A stretch of DNA of 64,000 nucleotides from Streptomyces hygroscopicus (GCF_026168105.1 NZ_LBMW01000026.1:1-64000); one strand, 5' to 3'; shown: positions 1 through 8,579, counted from the first letter of the stretch. Notes: generated by a model not told the origin, from the sequence alone. A program made the numbers and translations.

Positions 1-277
1 CCCCCCGCCCAAGCCCGTGCCGCCGCCCCCGCCACCCCACACCGTGGCACCGCACCCCCGGCCGGCCCCCGAGGCGGCCGTCGCTCCCTCCCCGACGCCG
101 GCCCCGACCACCTCACCCACACCGAGCCCGCATCCCTCGGCCAGTCCGGTGCACTATCCGCCGTACCACGCGGTGTCCCGCCCCCGGCCACCCCACGACG
201 GCCCGTCGCCGCTCACGTTCACCCTGCTCATCGCCGCACCCGCGGTGTTCGCCATCGCCGCGCTGCGTCCCCGCTGA
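1..277 (+). CDS. Proline-rich membrane protein, C-terminal part (5' end outside window)
   Basis: The frame is open from the first base, so the gene starts upstream of the window. The visible 91 or so residues are mainly Pro, Ala, Ser, Thr and His, a composition typical of extended extracellular or wall-spanning spacers. The last 25 residues contain a hydrophobic stretch (LTFTLLIAAPAVFAIAAL) ending in a basic tail (RPR), consistent with a single C-terminal membrane anchor. No sorting motif or enzymatic domain is visible. A DUF4239 membrane protein follows 16 nt later and could be co-transcribed. The function is unknown. The membrane-anchor reading is inference from hydrophobicity, and the N-terminal domain cannot be judged. 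Confidence 0.6.
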   Translation, partial: PPPKPVPPPPPPHTVAPHPRPAPEAAVAPSPTPAPTTSPTPSPHPSASPVHYPPYHAVSRPRPPHDGPSPLTFTLLIAAPAVFAIAALRPR

Positions 278-293
278 CCCCTGGAGGCACCTC

Positions 294-1058
294 TTGTCGG
301 AATGGCTTGTTCTCGCCCTCGCGATGGCGGCTGCCTGCGCCGTCGTGATCGTGGTGACCCTCGTACGGCATCGGAGGGCCGCCGCGGACGAGGATCCGTC
401 CGAGACCCCGGACGTGATCGAGTACATGACGATGTGGATCGGCGTGGTGTACGCCATCGTGCTGGGCCTGGCCATCGCGGGGGTCTGGGAGGCCCGCAGC
501 GCGGCTCAGGATCACGTCAAGGCCGAGGCGCAGGCGCTGCACGAGATCTCGGAGCGGGTACGCGTCTATCCGGCAGACGTCCGCGACCGCGTCCGTGCCG
601 ACGTCAACGCATATGTCGGCCATGTCGTCACCACCGAGTGGAAGACCATGACCGATCACGGCAAGGTGACCGTCCGCGGTGACGCACTGCTCGAGCGGAT
701 CCGTGCGGATGTCACCGACTACCAGCCGAAGACGGACTTCCAGGCCCAGTCGTACCAGCCGCTGCTCGACCAGGTGGCCGCGGCCGACACGGCGCGGGCC
801 GCCCGCGCCGACTCGACGGGGCCGACCATGCCGCCGGTGGTGTGGTTCGGGCTGATCGCGGGGGCGGTCGTCACCATTGGGATGGTGTTCGCGCTGCAGA
901 TCCGGCGTACCCCGCGCGAGCTGGTCCTCGCCGGGCTCTTCTCCGCGCTGATCGCCTTCCTGCTCTTCTTGATCTGGGACTTCGACGCGCCCTACAGCCG
1001 GGGAATCACGGCCTCCACGGAACCGTTCCTGGCGCTGTTCCCGCATCTGCACGGGTGA
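294..1058 (+). CDS. DUF4239 (bestrophin-like) membrane protein
   Basis: The protein has 254 residues and a TTG start preceded by GGAGG at the right distance. It has four hydrophobic segments: about residues 4-24, 45-64, 182-202 and 211-230. Between the second and third lies a charged, helical stretch (about 65-180) containing the AQALHEISERVRVYP-type sequence usual in DUF4239 proteins. This family is distantly related to bestrophin chloride channels, but bacterial members lack a firm assigned function. The gene is followed by a perfect 21-bp hairpin. The call rests on topology and on the family-like E-A-x-A-L-x-E-I pattern after the second segment. Confidence 0.72.
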   Translation: MSEWLVLALAMAAACAVVIVVTLVRHRRAAADEDPSETPDVIEYMTMWIGVVYAIVLGLAIAGVWEARSAAQDHVKAEAQALHEISERVRVYPADVRDRVRADVNAYVGHVVTTEWKTMTDHGKVTVRGDALLERIRADVTDYQPKTDFQAQSYQPLLDQVAAADTARAARADSTGPTMPPVVWFGLIAGAVVTIGMVFALQIRRTPRELVLAGLFSALIAFLLFLIWDFDAPYSRGITASTEPFLALFPHLHG

Positions 1059-1078
1059 CGGGCCCTCACCGTCCTCCG

Positions 1079-1123
1079 GCCGAACGGGGGACGGACACGA
1101 GCCGTGTCCGTCCCCCGTTCGGC
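1079..1123 (+). terminator. Perfect 21-bp hairpin terminator
   Basis: A 21-nt arm starting GCCGAACGGGGGACGG pairs perfectly with its complement across a 3-nt loop, 21 nt after the stop of the DUF4239 gene. There is no T-tract, as is common for Streptomyces terminators. Confidence 0.8.
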
Positions 1124-1257
1124 GCAGCCGTGTGCCCCGATCGCGCGACTGCGATCGCGCCCACGCACGCACATTCTTTACATTTCGGTCATCGAGGTGC
1201 ATTTCTGGCAGGCGGAAAAGGTCCGCAGCAAGCTCCTCGGGGACCTGGAGGCTCTTC

Positions 1258-1989
1258 ATGCGCGTGCTACGCGTCGCTTCGGTCGCACTGCTGGGCTGCA
1301 CCGCCCTGGCCTGCACCGCACCGACATCCGTTGCCAGGGGCGACCACGAAACCAGCCGCACGGCGTTCGACTACAACGTGCAACCGACGACGATCGGGCC
1401 GGGCGAGCGGATAACGCTTCCGGTACGCGGCTGCCACGACAATGCGACGGTCTTCTCCGGCGCCTTCGACACGGTCACCATCCCCAAGGGCCGAGCGTCG
1501 GGCGAGGCCACGGTCGCCCGGGACGCCCGGCCCGGGGCCAATTACGACGTGACGTTCCAGTGCGGCCACGAGTTCGGCCACAGGAATCTGGCGATAGCGG
1601 CCGCGCACGAGAACGGAGGCGGAGGCGGAGGCGGCGGCGGTTACGGGAACGGCAACGGATACGGGAACGGCAACGGATTCGGTCTCGGGAACGGAATCGG
1701 TCTCGGGAACGGAATCGGCAACGGAGACGGCAACGGATACGGCCGCAACGAGGGGGGCCGCAATGATGGCGGTCGCAACGAGGGGGGCCGCAATGATGGC
1801 GGTCGCAACGACGGCGGCCGCGATTCCGGGCGGTCCGGTTACGAGCGGCACGGCGTGCACGCCGGGGTAGGCGGCAGCATCGGTGGCTTCGATCCGAAGG
1901 AGATCGGTCTCGGAGCGGTGCTGATCGCGGGCTCGATGGGTGCGGCCTGGCACATGTCGCGTCGGCGTACCGCCAACGGCCGGTCCTGA
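1258..1989 (+). CDS. Secreted low-complexity Gly/Asn/Arg-repeat protein
   Basis: A 243-residue protein starting at the ATG with GGAGG-like sequence just upstream. Residues 1-25 form a signal peptide (MRVLRVASVALLGCTALAC), possibly a lipoprotein signal, since TALAC resembles a lipobox. Residues 30-115 form a compact domain with two cysteines (RGCHDNATVF and FQCGHEF) that could form a disulfide. Residues 120-195 are repetitive: a poly-Gly run, then GNGNGYGNGNG units, then GRNEGGRNDGG units encoded by near-perfect DNA repeats. A weak hydrophobic segment near the C terminus (IGLGAVLIAGSMGAAW) is followed by RRR, suggesting a membrane anchor. The layout suggests a surface protein: small ectodomain, flexible stalk, anchor. 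The function is unknown. Its neighbour is a class F sortase, but no LPxTG-like motif is seen. Confidence 0.7.
   Translation: MRVLRVASVALLGCTALACTAPTSVARGDHETSRTAFDYNVQPTTIGPGERITLPVRGCHDNATVFSGAFDTVTIPKGRASGEATVARDARPGANYDVTFQCGHEFGHRNLAIAAAHENGGGGGGGGGYGNGNGYGNGNGFGLGNGIGLGNGIGNGDGNGYGRNEGGRNDGGRNEGGRNDGGRNDGGRDSGRSGYERHGVHAGVGGSIGGFDPKEIGLGAVLIAGSMGAAWHMSRRRTANGRS
1741..1824 (+). repeat. Tandem coding repeat (GRN-E/D-GG units)
   Basis: Unit GGCCGCAACGAGGGG alternates with GGCCGCAATGATGGC/GGTCGCAACGA variants. The 30-bp double unit is repeated almost exactly, giving GRNEGG/GRNDGG repeats inside the secreted protein. Such tracts change length easily by slippage. Confidence 0.8.
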
Positions 1990-2056
1990 GCGCGCCTCAC
2001 GGCCCTTCCGCGCCGGCTCCCGTTCGGGGTCCGGCGCGAAGGGCCGTGAGGCGCGC
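1990..2056 (+). terminator. Long hairpin terminator
   Basis: Directly after the stop codon, a 26-27 nt arm (GCGCGCCTCACGGCCCTTCC...) pairs with its complement, with one bulged base, across a loop of about 14 nt. It separates the repeat protein from the sortase gene. Confidence 0.8.
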
Positions 2057-2103
2057 GTTCCGATCCGAGGCGCGGCGACGGCCGCGTCGAGAGGGGAAGG
2101 CGA

Positions 2104-2769
2104 ATGTCTGCGTCCGAGTCGGCCGAAGGAGAGGGGGGGCCGAGGAAACGGGCCCCGTGGGGTGTGATGGCGCTGCTCCTGCTGACGGGCCTCGCCCTCG
2201 TGCGCAACGGCTCGGGAGAGTTCGCCGCGGGCCCGCCGCAGCCCGCGTCCGCGGCGGCGCCCGATGCCCGCGGCGGCCCGGGCGCCGACTCCCTCGGCGC
2301 GCCGGCCCCGCTGCTGTACTCCGTGGTCGACCGCGTCCGCATCCCGGCGCTCCAGATCGACGCCCCGGTCATGCCCGTGGGCCTGGACCTGTCCGGCTGG
2401 GTGGATGCGCCGCCGCCGGGCGACCCGAATCTGGCGGGCTGGTTCACCGGCGGGGTCTCGCCCGGCGAACGGGGGACCGCGGTGATCGTCGGCCATGTCG
2501 ACAACAGCCTGGGGCCTGCCGTCTTCTACGGGCTCGGCTCGCTGAGGAAGGGAAACCGTGTCGAGGTCGAGCGCCGGGACGGGAAGACCGCGGTGTTCGA
2601 GGTCTACGGGAACGAGGTCTTCGACAAGTCCGACTTCCCCGGCGACCGCGTCTACGGGAACAAGGGAGCCCCGGAACTGCGCGTCATCACCTGCGGGGGA
2701 GATTACTCCAGTCGGTATGGGTACAGCGGCAACGTGGTGGTCTTCGCCCGTATGGTCGCGGTGCGCTGA
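2104..2769 (+). CDS. Class F sortase
   Basis: A 221-residue membrane-anchored transpeptidase. Residues 18-36 form an N-terminal anchor (WGVMALLLLTGLALV). A spacer of about 45 residues and the sortase beta-barrel domain (about 75-221) follow. The catalytic residues are visible: His in VIVGHVDN, Cys in VITCGGDY, and a downstream Arg in YSSRYGYSGNVVVFAR. The TCGG motif followed by NVVVFA is characteristic of class F sortases of actinobacteria, whose substrates are mostly undefined. The start follows AGGGGAAGG. The gene is convergent with, and 1 nt from, the polysaccharide deacetylase gene. The family call is firm; the substrate is unknown. Confidence 0.9.
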   Translation: MSASESAEGEGGPRKRAPWGVMALLLLTGLALVRNGSGEFAAGPPQPASAAAPDARGGPGADSLGAPAPLLYSVVDRVRIPALQIDAPVMPVGLDLSGWVDAPPPGDPNLAGWFTGGVSPGERGTAVIVGHVDNSLGPAVFYGLGSLRKGNRVEVERRDGKTAVFEVYGNEVFDKSDFPGDRVYGNKGAPELRVITCGGDYSSRYGYSGNVVVFARMVAVR

Positions 2770-2770
2770 G

Positions 2771-3637
2771 TCAGTCGGACTGCCTGCTGGGCACGGTGAG
2801 CTGGTACCCGGCATCCAGAAGGACCGGCAGATACGCGTCCAGGGCCTCCACGGTCCCCGAGCGCTCGCCGCCGGCGTCGTGGGACAGCAGGATGACACCC
2901 GGGGCGGCGCCGTTCTCCACGCGGTCGACGATGTCGGGGGCGTCGGGGGGCGGGGTCGTCCAGTCGAGCGAGTCCAGCGTCCAGGCGAGCGGCTCCATGC
3001 CCAGCTCGGCGCCGAGCTGGAAGACGTTCCGGTTCCAGGCCCCGTAGGGAGCCCGGAACCACCGCGGGGCCTCGCCGTAGGCGTCCTCGATGACCTCGCA
3101 GGTGCCCTCCATCTCCGCGCGGATCTCCGACCGGGTCAGCTGGATCAGCAGCGGATGGGTCCAGGTGTGGTTGCCGACGACATGGCCGTCGTCGGCCATC
3201 CGGCGCAGCAGGTCCTTGTTGTCGACGGCCATCTCGCCGCAGACGAAGAACACCGCGCGCACGTCGTACTCCCGCAGGATGCGCAGGACGTCGGGGGTGT
3301 ACCGGGGGTCCGGGCCGTCGTCGAAGGTCAGCACCATGGTCTTGCCTCGTCCGGACAGGCTCAGGATCGGCTCACTGCGGACGGCGACGGGTGCGGGCGT
3401 GTGCCGCGACGAGCCGTAGCCGGCCATGGGCTGCAGCCGGAAGGCGGACGGCTTCAGCGGGGTGCGCGCCTGAGGGCCCGCGAGCCCGGCAGGCCCCCGC
3501 ACCCGTCGCGCCGGGGCGTCGGCGCCGAGCAGCCTGGCCGCACCCGCCGCTCCGCCCAGGCCCAGGACGGCGGCACCGGCGAGCAACGCCCGGCGCCGGA
3601 TGGGCAGCTGATCCTTCTTCATGATTTCATGATTCAT
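2771..3637 (-). CDS. Polysaccharide deacetylase (NodB domain), probably exported
   Basis: A 288-residue protein with an N-terminal RRRALLAGAAVLGLGG segment that looks like a Tat or uncleaved signal. The NodB deacetylase domain (about 100-280) shows all family motifs: TFDDGP (motif 1, catalytic base and metal Asp), NHTWTH (H-x4-H metal ligands), FRAPYGAWN (motif 3), DSLDWTTP (motif 4) and LLSHD (motif 5). These enzymes remove acetyl groups from cell-wall glycans or chitin-like polymers using a divalent metal. Two in-frame ATG codons lie 15 nt apart (3637 and 3622). Neither has a clear ribosome binding site, so the start is uncertain. The true substrate (peptidoglycan or another glycan) cannot be read from sequence. 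Confidence 0.88.
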   Translation of the reverse strand: MNHEIMKKDQLPIRRRALLAGAAVLGLGGAAGAARLLGADAPARRVRGPAGLAGPQARTPLKPSAFRLQPMAGYGSSRHTPAPVAVRSEPILSLSGRGKTMVLTFDDGPDPRYTPDVLRILREYDVRAVFFVCGEMAVDNKDLLRRMADDGHVVGNHTWTHPLLIQLTRSEIRAEMEGTCEVIEDAYGEAPRWFRAPYGAWNRNVFQLGAELGMEPLAWTLDSLDWTTPPPDAPDIVDRVENGAAPGVILLSHDAGGERSGTVEALDAYLPVLLDAGYQLTVPSRQSD

Positions 3638-3782
3638 CAGTCACTCGGACGAGCGGCGTCACGCCCGCGCAACACCGGTGACGCGGCGCAGAACCACCCG
3701 ATGGGCCCAGCCGGTGACGGGGCGCAGAACCCCCGATGGGCCCAGCCGATGACGCACGCGGCAGCTCGGCCGGCCGGGTCGG

Positions 3783-6700
3783 TCACCGGCGGCGTACCAA
3801 CGGGAAGGGCAGGGTCTCCCGGATCGTCAGGCCCGTGAGGAACATGACCAGGCGGTCCACACCGAGGCCGAGGCCGCCCGTGGGAGGCATCGCGTACTCC
3901 AGCGCGTCGAGGAAGTCCTCGTCGAGTTCCATCGCCTCGGGGTCTCCCCCGGCGGCCAGCAGCGACTGCTCCGTGAGCCGGCGCCGCTGCTCCACGGGGT
4001 CGGTCAGTTCCGAGTACGCGGTGCCCAGTTCGGTACCGAAGGCGACCAGGTCCCAGCGCTCGGCCAGGCGCGGGTCGGTGCGGTGCTGCCGGGTCAGCGG
4101 GGAGACCTCGGTCGGGAAGTCCTTGTAGAACGTGGGCAGCGTCGTCCTCTCCTCGACCAGACGCTCGTACATCTCGAGGACGATCTCGCCGCGGCCGTCC
4201 TCCGACCGGTACGGCACGCCCGTGCGGTCGCAGTGACGGTGCAGGGACGTGAGGTCCGTGTCGGCGTCGACCGCCTCACCCAGCGCCTCGGAGATCGCCT
4301 CGTACACCGTCTTCACCGGCCAGGGCCCGGAGATGTCGCTCTCGGTGCCGTTCCGGCGGGCGACCGGCGTGCCGAAGGCGGCCCGTGCCGCTCCCTGGAT
4401 CAGTTCCCGGGTGAGGTCGAGCATGACGTCGTAATCCGCGAAGGCCTGGTAGGCCTCCAGCATCGTGAACTCGGGGTTGTGCTTGTGGGAGACGCCTTCG
4501 TTGCGGAAGGTGCGCCCCAGCTCGAAGACCTTCTCCAGACCGCCGACGCACAGCCGCTTCAGATACAGCTCGGGTGCGATGCGCAGATAGAGGTCCAGAT
4601 CGTAGGCGTTGATGTGGGTGGTGAAGGGGCGGGCGTTCGCGCCGCCGTGGACCTGCTGGAGCATCGGGGTCTCGATCTCCAGGAAGTCCCGGTCGAGCAG
4701 CCCCTGCCGCAGGGCCTGTACGACGGTGGAACGTGCCCGTACGATCTCGCGGGCGTCCTGGCCCACGACCAGGTCGAGATGGCGGCGGCGCACCTTGGCC
4801 TCGGGGTCGGCCAGGCCATGGCGCTTGTGGGGCAGGGGGCGCAGACACTTGCCGGTGAGCTGCCAGGAGGTGACGAAGACGGTCGGCTCGCCCTTGTCGC
4901 TGGTCCCCTTCTCTCCCGTGGCGGTGATGTGGTCGCCGATGTCGGCGTCCCGGCCGAACCGTTGCAGCGCGGACCGGGAGTGCGTGCGGGTGAGGGCGAT
5001 CTGGAGGTCACCGGACCAGTCGCGCAGGACGACGAAGACGATGCCGCCGAAGTCGCGGACGAGCATGACACGGCCCGCGACCGTCAGCCGCTCTCCCTCG
5101 GGGGCGTCGCGGGCCTCGGCGAGCGTGTGCGTGGGCGGGGCGACGCCGACGGGGTAGGGGTCCGTGCCGTCCGCGCGCAGCCGGTCGAGCTTGTGGTGGC
5201 GGATGCGGAACTGCTCGGGCAGGGCGGCGGTCGAGTCGGCGGCCGCGGTCGCGCCCCCATCGGGCAGGCCGAGTGCCGACAGCGACGGCAGGCCCTCGGT
5301 GGTCGCGGGCTGGAGGCCGTTGGCGCGGTGTCCCTTGCCCCACAGCGTGCGCAGCGAGGGCACGGAGACGAAGCCCTCGGCGATGCCGGACGCCAGTCCG
5401 ATACGGGCGAGGGAGGCGGTCTCGCCGTAGCAGATGAAGCGTGGATACCACTCGGGGTGGTACTTGGCGTTGGAGCGGTACAGCGCTTCCAGCTGCCACC
5501 ACCGGGAGAAGAACAGCAGGAGGCGGCGCCAGAGCCTGAGGACGGGTCCGGCGCCGATGCGGGCGCCTTCCTCGAAGGCCGAGCGGAAGACCGCGAAGTT
5601 CAGCGAGATCCGCCGTACGCCGAGCTTGCCCGCCACGGCGCACAGCTCGGCGACCATGAACTCCATGACGCCGTTGGGCGCGGTGCGGTCACGGCGCATC
5701 AGGTCGAGGGAGATGCCGTCCCGGCCCCAGGGGACGAAGGAGAGCAGCGCGAGAAGCCTGCCGTCCGCGCTGAGGGCCTCCACGAGCAGACAGCAGCCGT
5801 CCGCGGGGTCGCCCAGCCGGTCGAGGGCCATCGAGAAGCCACGCTCGGTCTCGGTGTCGCGCCAGGCGTCGGCCCTGTCGACGATCTCCTCCATCTCCTC
5901 GTCGTTGAGGGCGGCGTGGCGGCGGACGCGGCAGGTGGCGCCGGTGCGCTTGACCCGGTTCACGGCCTGCCGGGTGACCCGCATGTCCCGGCCGTCGAGG
6001 TCGAAGCCGGCGACGTGCAGGATCGCCTCGTCGCCGAGTTCCAGCGCGCCGAGCCCCGCGCGGGCGTACGCCTTGGCGCCCTCCTCGGAGGCCCCCATGA
6101 CGGCGGGCGCCCACGCGTGGCGGCGTGCCACGTCCAGCCAGGCGTCGATGGCGTGCGGCCAGGCCTCCCGGTCGCCCACCGGGTCACCGCTGGCGAGACA
6201 CACGCCGACCTCGACGCGGTAGGTGACGGCGGCCTTGCCGCTGGACGAGAAGACGACGGCCTTGTCCCGGCGGGTGGCGAAGTAGCCGAGGGAGTCGTCG
6301 GCGCCGTATGCCTGGAGCAGGGCGCGGATGCGCGGCTCCTCGTCGCCGTGCAGGGCCGCTTCCATGCGCTGTGAGCGGAAGAGGGTGGTGGCGGCGTTCA
6401 GCAGGGCGAGCGCGCCGAAGAGACCGAGCAGGAAGGCGAGCCAGTGCGGTGGCCGTCCCGTGAAGGAGCGCCCGGAGACGAGCCCGCCGCAGACCCGGTT
6501 GGCCGCCCACAGCAGTCGCTGGCCGTGCTGCAGCGTGCCGGGGAAGAGTTCCACCAGCCCCCAGCCGAGCAGGATCGCCACACCGAGCCCGGCGAAGAGC
6601 ACGGCAAGGGCACGCCAGACGGCGCCTCGCCGGGAGGCGGCGTAGAACTCGTCGCGGGCCGCGATCAGCAGGACCAGTGCGAGCCCCACCAGCACCAGCG

Positions 6701-7067
6701 ACGGGATGGACTCGTCGTACAGGCCCACGGCGAGGCCGAGGCCGTCGATGAGGACGTTCAGACCGAGGTAGACGACGACCAGCCACCAGGCGACCTTCTT
6801 GCGTGCGGCCGTCGCGCCGGCGAGCAGGAAGAGGAAAACGGCGTACGCGAGGTTCTCACTGACCGGGACGAGCAACAGTTCGAGAACGTGGACCACCGGG
6901 CGCAGCGGTTGCCGCAGGGGGGCGACGAAGGCGAGCAGCGCGCACAGGGTGCCCAGGGCCGCGAAGAAGGCGGCGAAGACCTCGGGTACCTTGCCGAGGA
7001 ACCGCCGGGTCGGCCGGGCCGGCCCGTCGGCGCGCCTCGCTCCGGCGGCCTCGACCGTGGCACTCAT
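3783..7067 (-). CDS. lysX: Bifunctional lysylphosphatidylglycerol synthetase/lysine--tRNA ligase
   Basis: A 1094-residue fusion. The N-terminal 250 residues contain about six to seven membrane segments. Residues of about 265-580 form a DUF2156 (MprF-like) lysyltransferase domain. From about 615 follow an OB-fold tRNA-anticodon domain and a class II LysRS core, with motif 2 (FELGRTFRNEG) and motif 3 (GLGLGVDRLVMFLTG). LysX charges tRNA-Lys and transfers lysine to phosphatidylglycerol, lowering membrane negative charge and protecting against cationic peptides. I chose the ATG at 7067 because a TAGAGT -10 box ends exactly 7 nt upstream, as in leaderless mRNAs. An upstream in-frame start at 7121 would overlap that promoter. 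It is distinct from the housekeeping LysS. Confidence 0.93.
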   Translation of the reverse strand: MSATVEAAGARRADGPARPTRRFLGKVPEVFAAFFAALGTLCALLAFVAPLRQPLRPVVHVLELLLVPVSENLAYAVFLFLLAGATAARKKVAWWLVVVYLGLNVLIDGLGLAVGLYDESIPSLVLVGLALVLLIAARDEFYAASRRGAVWRALAVLFAGLGVAILLGWGLVELFPGTLQHGQRLLWAANRVCGGLVSGRSFTGRPPHWLAFLLGLFGALALLNAATTLFRSQRMEAALHGDEEPRIRALLQAYGADDSLGYFATRRDKAVVFSSSGKAAVTYRVEVGVCLASGDPVGDREAWPHAIDAWLDVARRHAWAPAVMGASEEGAKAYARAGLGALELGDEAILHVAGFDLDGRDMRVTRQAVNRVKRTGATCRVRRHAALNDEEMEEIVDRADAWRDTETERGFSMALDRLGDPADGCCLLVEALSADGRLLALLSFVPWGRDGISLDLMRRDRTAPNGVMEFMVAELCAVAGKLGVRRISLNFAVFRSAFEEGARIGAGPVLRLWRRLLLFFSRWWQLEALYRSNAKYHPEWYPRFICYGETASLARIGLASGIAEGFVSVPSLRTLWGKGHRANGLQPATTEGLPSLSALGLPDGGATAAADSTAALPEQFRIRHHKLDRLRADGTDPYPVGVAPPTHTLAEARDAPEGERLTVAGRVMLVRDFGGIVFVVLRDWSGDLQIALTRTHSRSALQRFGRDADIGDHITATGEKGTSDKGEPTVFVTSWQLTGKCLRPLPHKRHGLADPEAKVRRRHLDLVVGQDAREIVRARSTVVQALRQGLLDRDFLEIETPMLQQVHGGANARPFTTHINAYDLDLYLRIAPELYLKRLCVGGLEKVFELGRTFRNEGVSHKHNPEFTMLEAYQAFADYDVMLDLTRELIQGAARAAFGTPVARRNGTESDISGPWPVKTVYEAISEALGEAVDADTDLTSLHRHCDRTGVPYRSEDGRGEIVLEMYERLVEERTTLPTFYKDFPTEVSPLTRQHRTDPRLAERWDLVAFGTELGTAYSELTDPVEQRRRLTEQSLLAAGGDPEAMELDEDFLDALEYAMPPTGGLGLGVDRLVMFLTGLTIRETLPFPLVRRR

Positions 7068-7074
7068 GGTTCCG

Positions 7075-7080
7075 ACTCTA
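7075..7080 (-). promoter_or_regulatory. -10 box for leaderless lysX transcript
   Basis: TAGAGT (TANNNT) on the minus strand lies 7 nt upstream of the lysX ATG, and no Shine-Dalgarno sequence is present. This decides the start codon. Confidence 0.55.
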
Positions 7081-7263
7081 GGAACAGGCGGGGCGCGGCG
7101 CCCGTCGAGCAAGCCGTGCAAACCCCGGGAGCGGTGCCCGGCGTCGGCTCACGTCCCGCCCGCGCCCCTCCCGCCCCACGACTCCCTCTTGTCTCCCCCT
7201 TCCCCGGCTGTCTCGCGGGTGCATCCCGCGTGGCCCGCACGGCCACGGAACTGGGGCTTCCGA

Positions 7264-7269
7264 TAGCCT
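7264..7269 (+). promoter_or_regulatory. -10 box for leaderless usp transcript
   Basis: TAGCCT (TANNNT) ends 7 nt before the GTG start of the universal stress protein gene, and no ribosome binding site is seen. Together with the lysX box it makes a compact divergent promoter pair. Confidence 0.55.
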
Positions 7270-7276
7270 CGCAGCC

Positions 7277-7738
7277 GTGACGGAACAGCACTCGCACCCG
7301 TTCGAGCGGGGCACGGACGGGCCCAAGGTCATCGTCGTCGGCGTGGACGGCTCCGACTCCTCACTGCGGGCAGCCGCCTACGCCGGCGGGCTGGCCAGAC
7401 GGCAACACGCGCTGCTCGCGGTCGTGTACGTGCAGCCCGTCATGGCGGCGGGAGCGGCGCTCGGGGTGCCGGTGGCGGAGACCACCGACGAGATCGCGGA
7501 GGACCTGGTCCAGTACATCCGGGAGGCCGCCGAGCGCGTCAAGGACATATTCGAGGTGCGCTGGGAGTTCCACACCTTCCGCGGCGACCCGTACAGCGGC
7601 CTCGTCAAGGCGGCCGACGAACTGAAGGCGGACGCGGTCGTGGTGGGCGCCTCCGAGCAGGCGGGCCACCGGATCGTCGGCTCGGTGGCGATCCGGCTGG
7701 TGAAGGCGGGCCGCTGGCCGGTCACGGTCGTACCGTAA
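7277..7738 (+). CDS. Universal stress protein, UspA family
   Basis: A 153-residue single-domain Usp protein. The beta1 segment VIVVGVDGSDSS carries the nucleotide-contacting Asp. The C-terminal loop VVGASEQAG...VGSVAIRLV...PVTVVP corresponds to the ATP-binding G-x2-G-x9-G-S/T signature. Here it is partly degenerate: the usual GSRGRGG reads GASEQAG. ATP binding is therefore plausible but weakened. Such proteins act in the cytoplasm during stress or dormancy. The GTG start is supported by a TAGCCT -10 box 7 nt upstream (leaderless type). It is divergent from lysX and the promoters share about 200 nt. Confidence 0.9.
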   Translation: MTEQHSHPFERGTDGPKVIVVGVDGSDSSLRAAAYAGGLARRQHALLAVVYVQPVMAAGAALGVPVAETTDEIAEDLVQYIREAAERVKDIFEVRWEFHTFRGDPYSGLVKAADELKADAVVVGASEQAGHRIVGSVAIRLVKAGRWPVTVVP

Positions 7739-8012
7739 GACCACCGGGCAGCCGGGCATGGAATGCGGTCGGCGCGCGCACCCTCGTCCAGGCCTGCCGC
7801 ACCTGTCTCCTCGTGATCCGCCGTCAGCCCGGTGCCGTCCGCGAAGAGGTGAGGCTCATGGCGAGGCTCGGAATGGGTGAGGGGATTCTCCGGAGCCGAT
7901 CGAGCACATCACCGACCGCTCGCCGCACCGTTCACCGACGAACGGCGACCGCCCACCGCACGACCACGCCCGCGCGCTGTCCCGGCGGGGCGCGGCGCGC
8001 TGCCATACGTCC

Positions 8013-8579
8013 ATGACGGCCGGAGTCACCACTCCTTCCACCGGGACGACCGCTTCCACCGGGACGACCGCCGAGCACGAGCTGGCCGAGCTGCAGCGCG
8101 AGCACGGCCGCCCCCTCTTCGCCCTGCTGCTCAGGCTCTCCGACGGCGACCGCCAGCGCGCCGAGGATCTGGTGCAGGAGACACTCGTGCGCGCCTGGCA
8201 ACACCCCGAAGCGCTCCGCGCGCATGATTTCGACTCCGTGCGCCCCTGGCTGCTCACCGTCGGCCGACGGCTCGCCATCGACGCACGGCGGGCCCGCCAG
8301 GCGCGTCCCGCCGAGGTCGGGGACGCCGTACTGGAGAGTGCCCGGGTGATCGCCGACCACGCGGAGCGGTCCGCCGCAATGCTCGACGTGCGCGAGGCTG
8401 TGAAGACACTCACTCCCGAGCACCGCGAAGTTCTGGTGCAGGTGTATTTCCGCGGGGCGAGTGTGGCGGAGGCAGCCGAGGCCCTGGGAATCCCGCCCGG
8501 TACGGTGAAGTCCCGCGCGTACTACGCGCTGCGCGCCCTGCGCCGGATTCTTCCGGGTTATGCGGCCGACCTGCGGTGA
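8013..8579 (+). CDS. ECF RNA polymerase sigma factor
   Basis: A 188-residue sigma-70 family protein of the extracytoplasmic-function type. Region 2 spans about 25-90 (DRQRAEDLVQETLVRAWQHPE, with RPWLLTVGRRLAID as region 2.4-like sequence). Region 4 spans about 125-180 (LTPEHREVLVQVYFRG and a helix-turn-helix VAEAAEALGIPPGTVKSRAYYALRAL). It directs RNA polymerase to a stress regulon. A zinc-finger anti-sigma gene lies 800 nt downstream with an unknown gene between. The N terminus carries a perfect 18-bp DNA duplication coding for STGTTA twice. No clear ribosome binding site precedes the ATG, so a different start remains possible. Confidence 0.9.
   Translation: MTAGVTTPSTGTTASTGTTAEHELAELQREHGRPLFALLLRLSDGDRQRAEDLVQETLVRAWQHPEALRAHDFDSVRPWLLTVGRRLAIDARRARQARPAEVGDAVLESARVIADHAERSAAMLDVREAVKTLTPEHREVLVQVYFRGASVAEAAEALGIPPGTVKSRAYYALRALRRILPGYAADLR
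8036..8071 (+). repeat. Perfect 18-bp tandem duplication in sigma gene 5' end
   Basis: TTCCACCGGGACGACCGC occurs twice, head to tail, coding STGTTA-STGTTA in the disordered N-terminal tail of the ECF sigma factor. Confidence 0.85.

Noticed and set aside
4083..6374. 763-codon open frame on the plus strand over lysX
   Set aside because: It mirrors the codon pattern of lysX on the other strand. The protein is Gly/Arg/Val/Glu-rich without family motifs, a typical high-G+C shadow.
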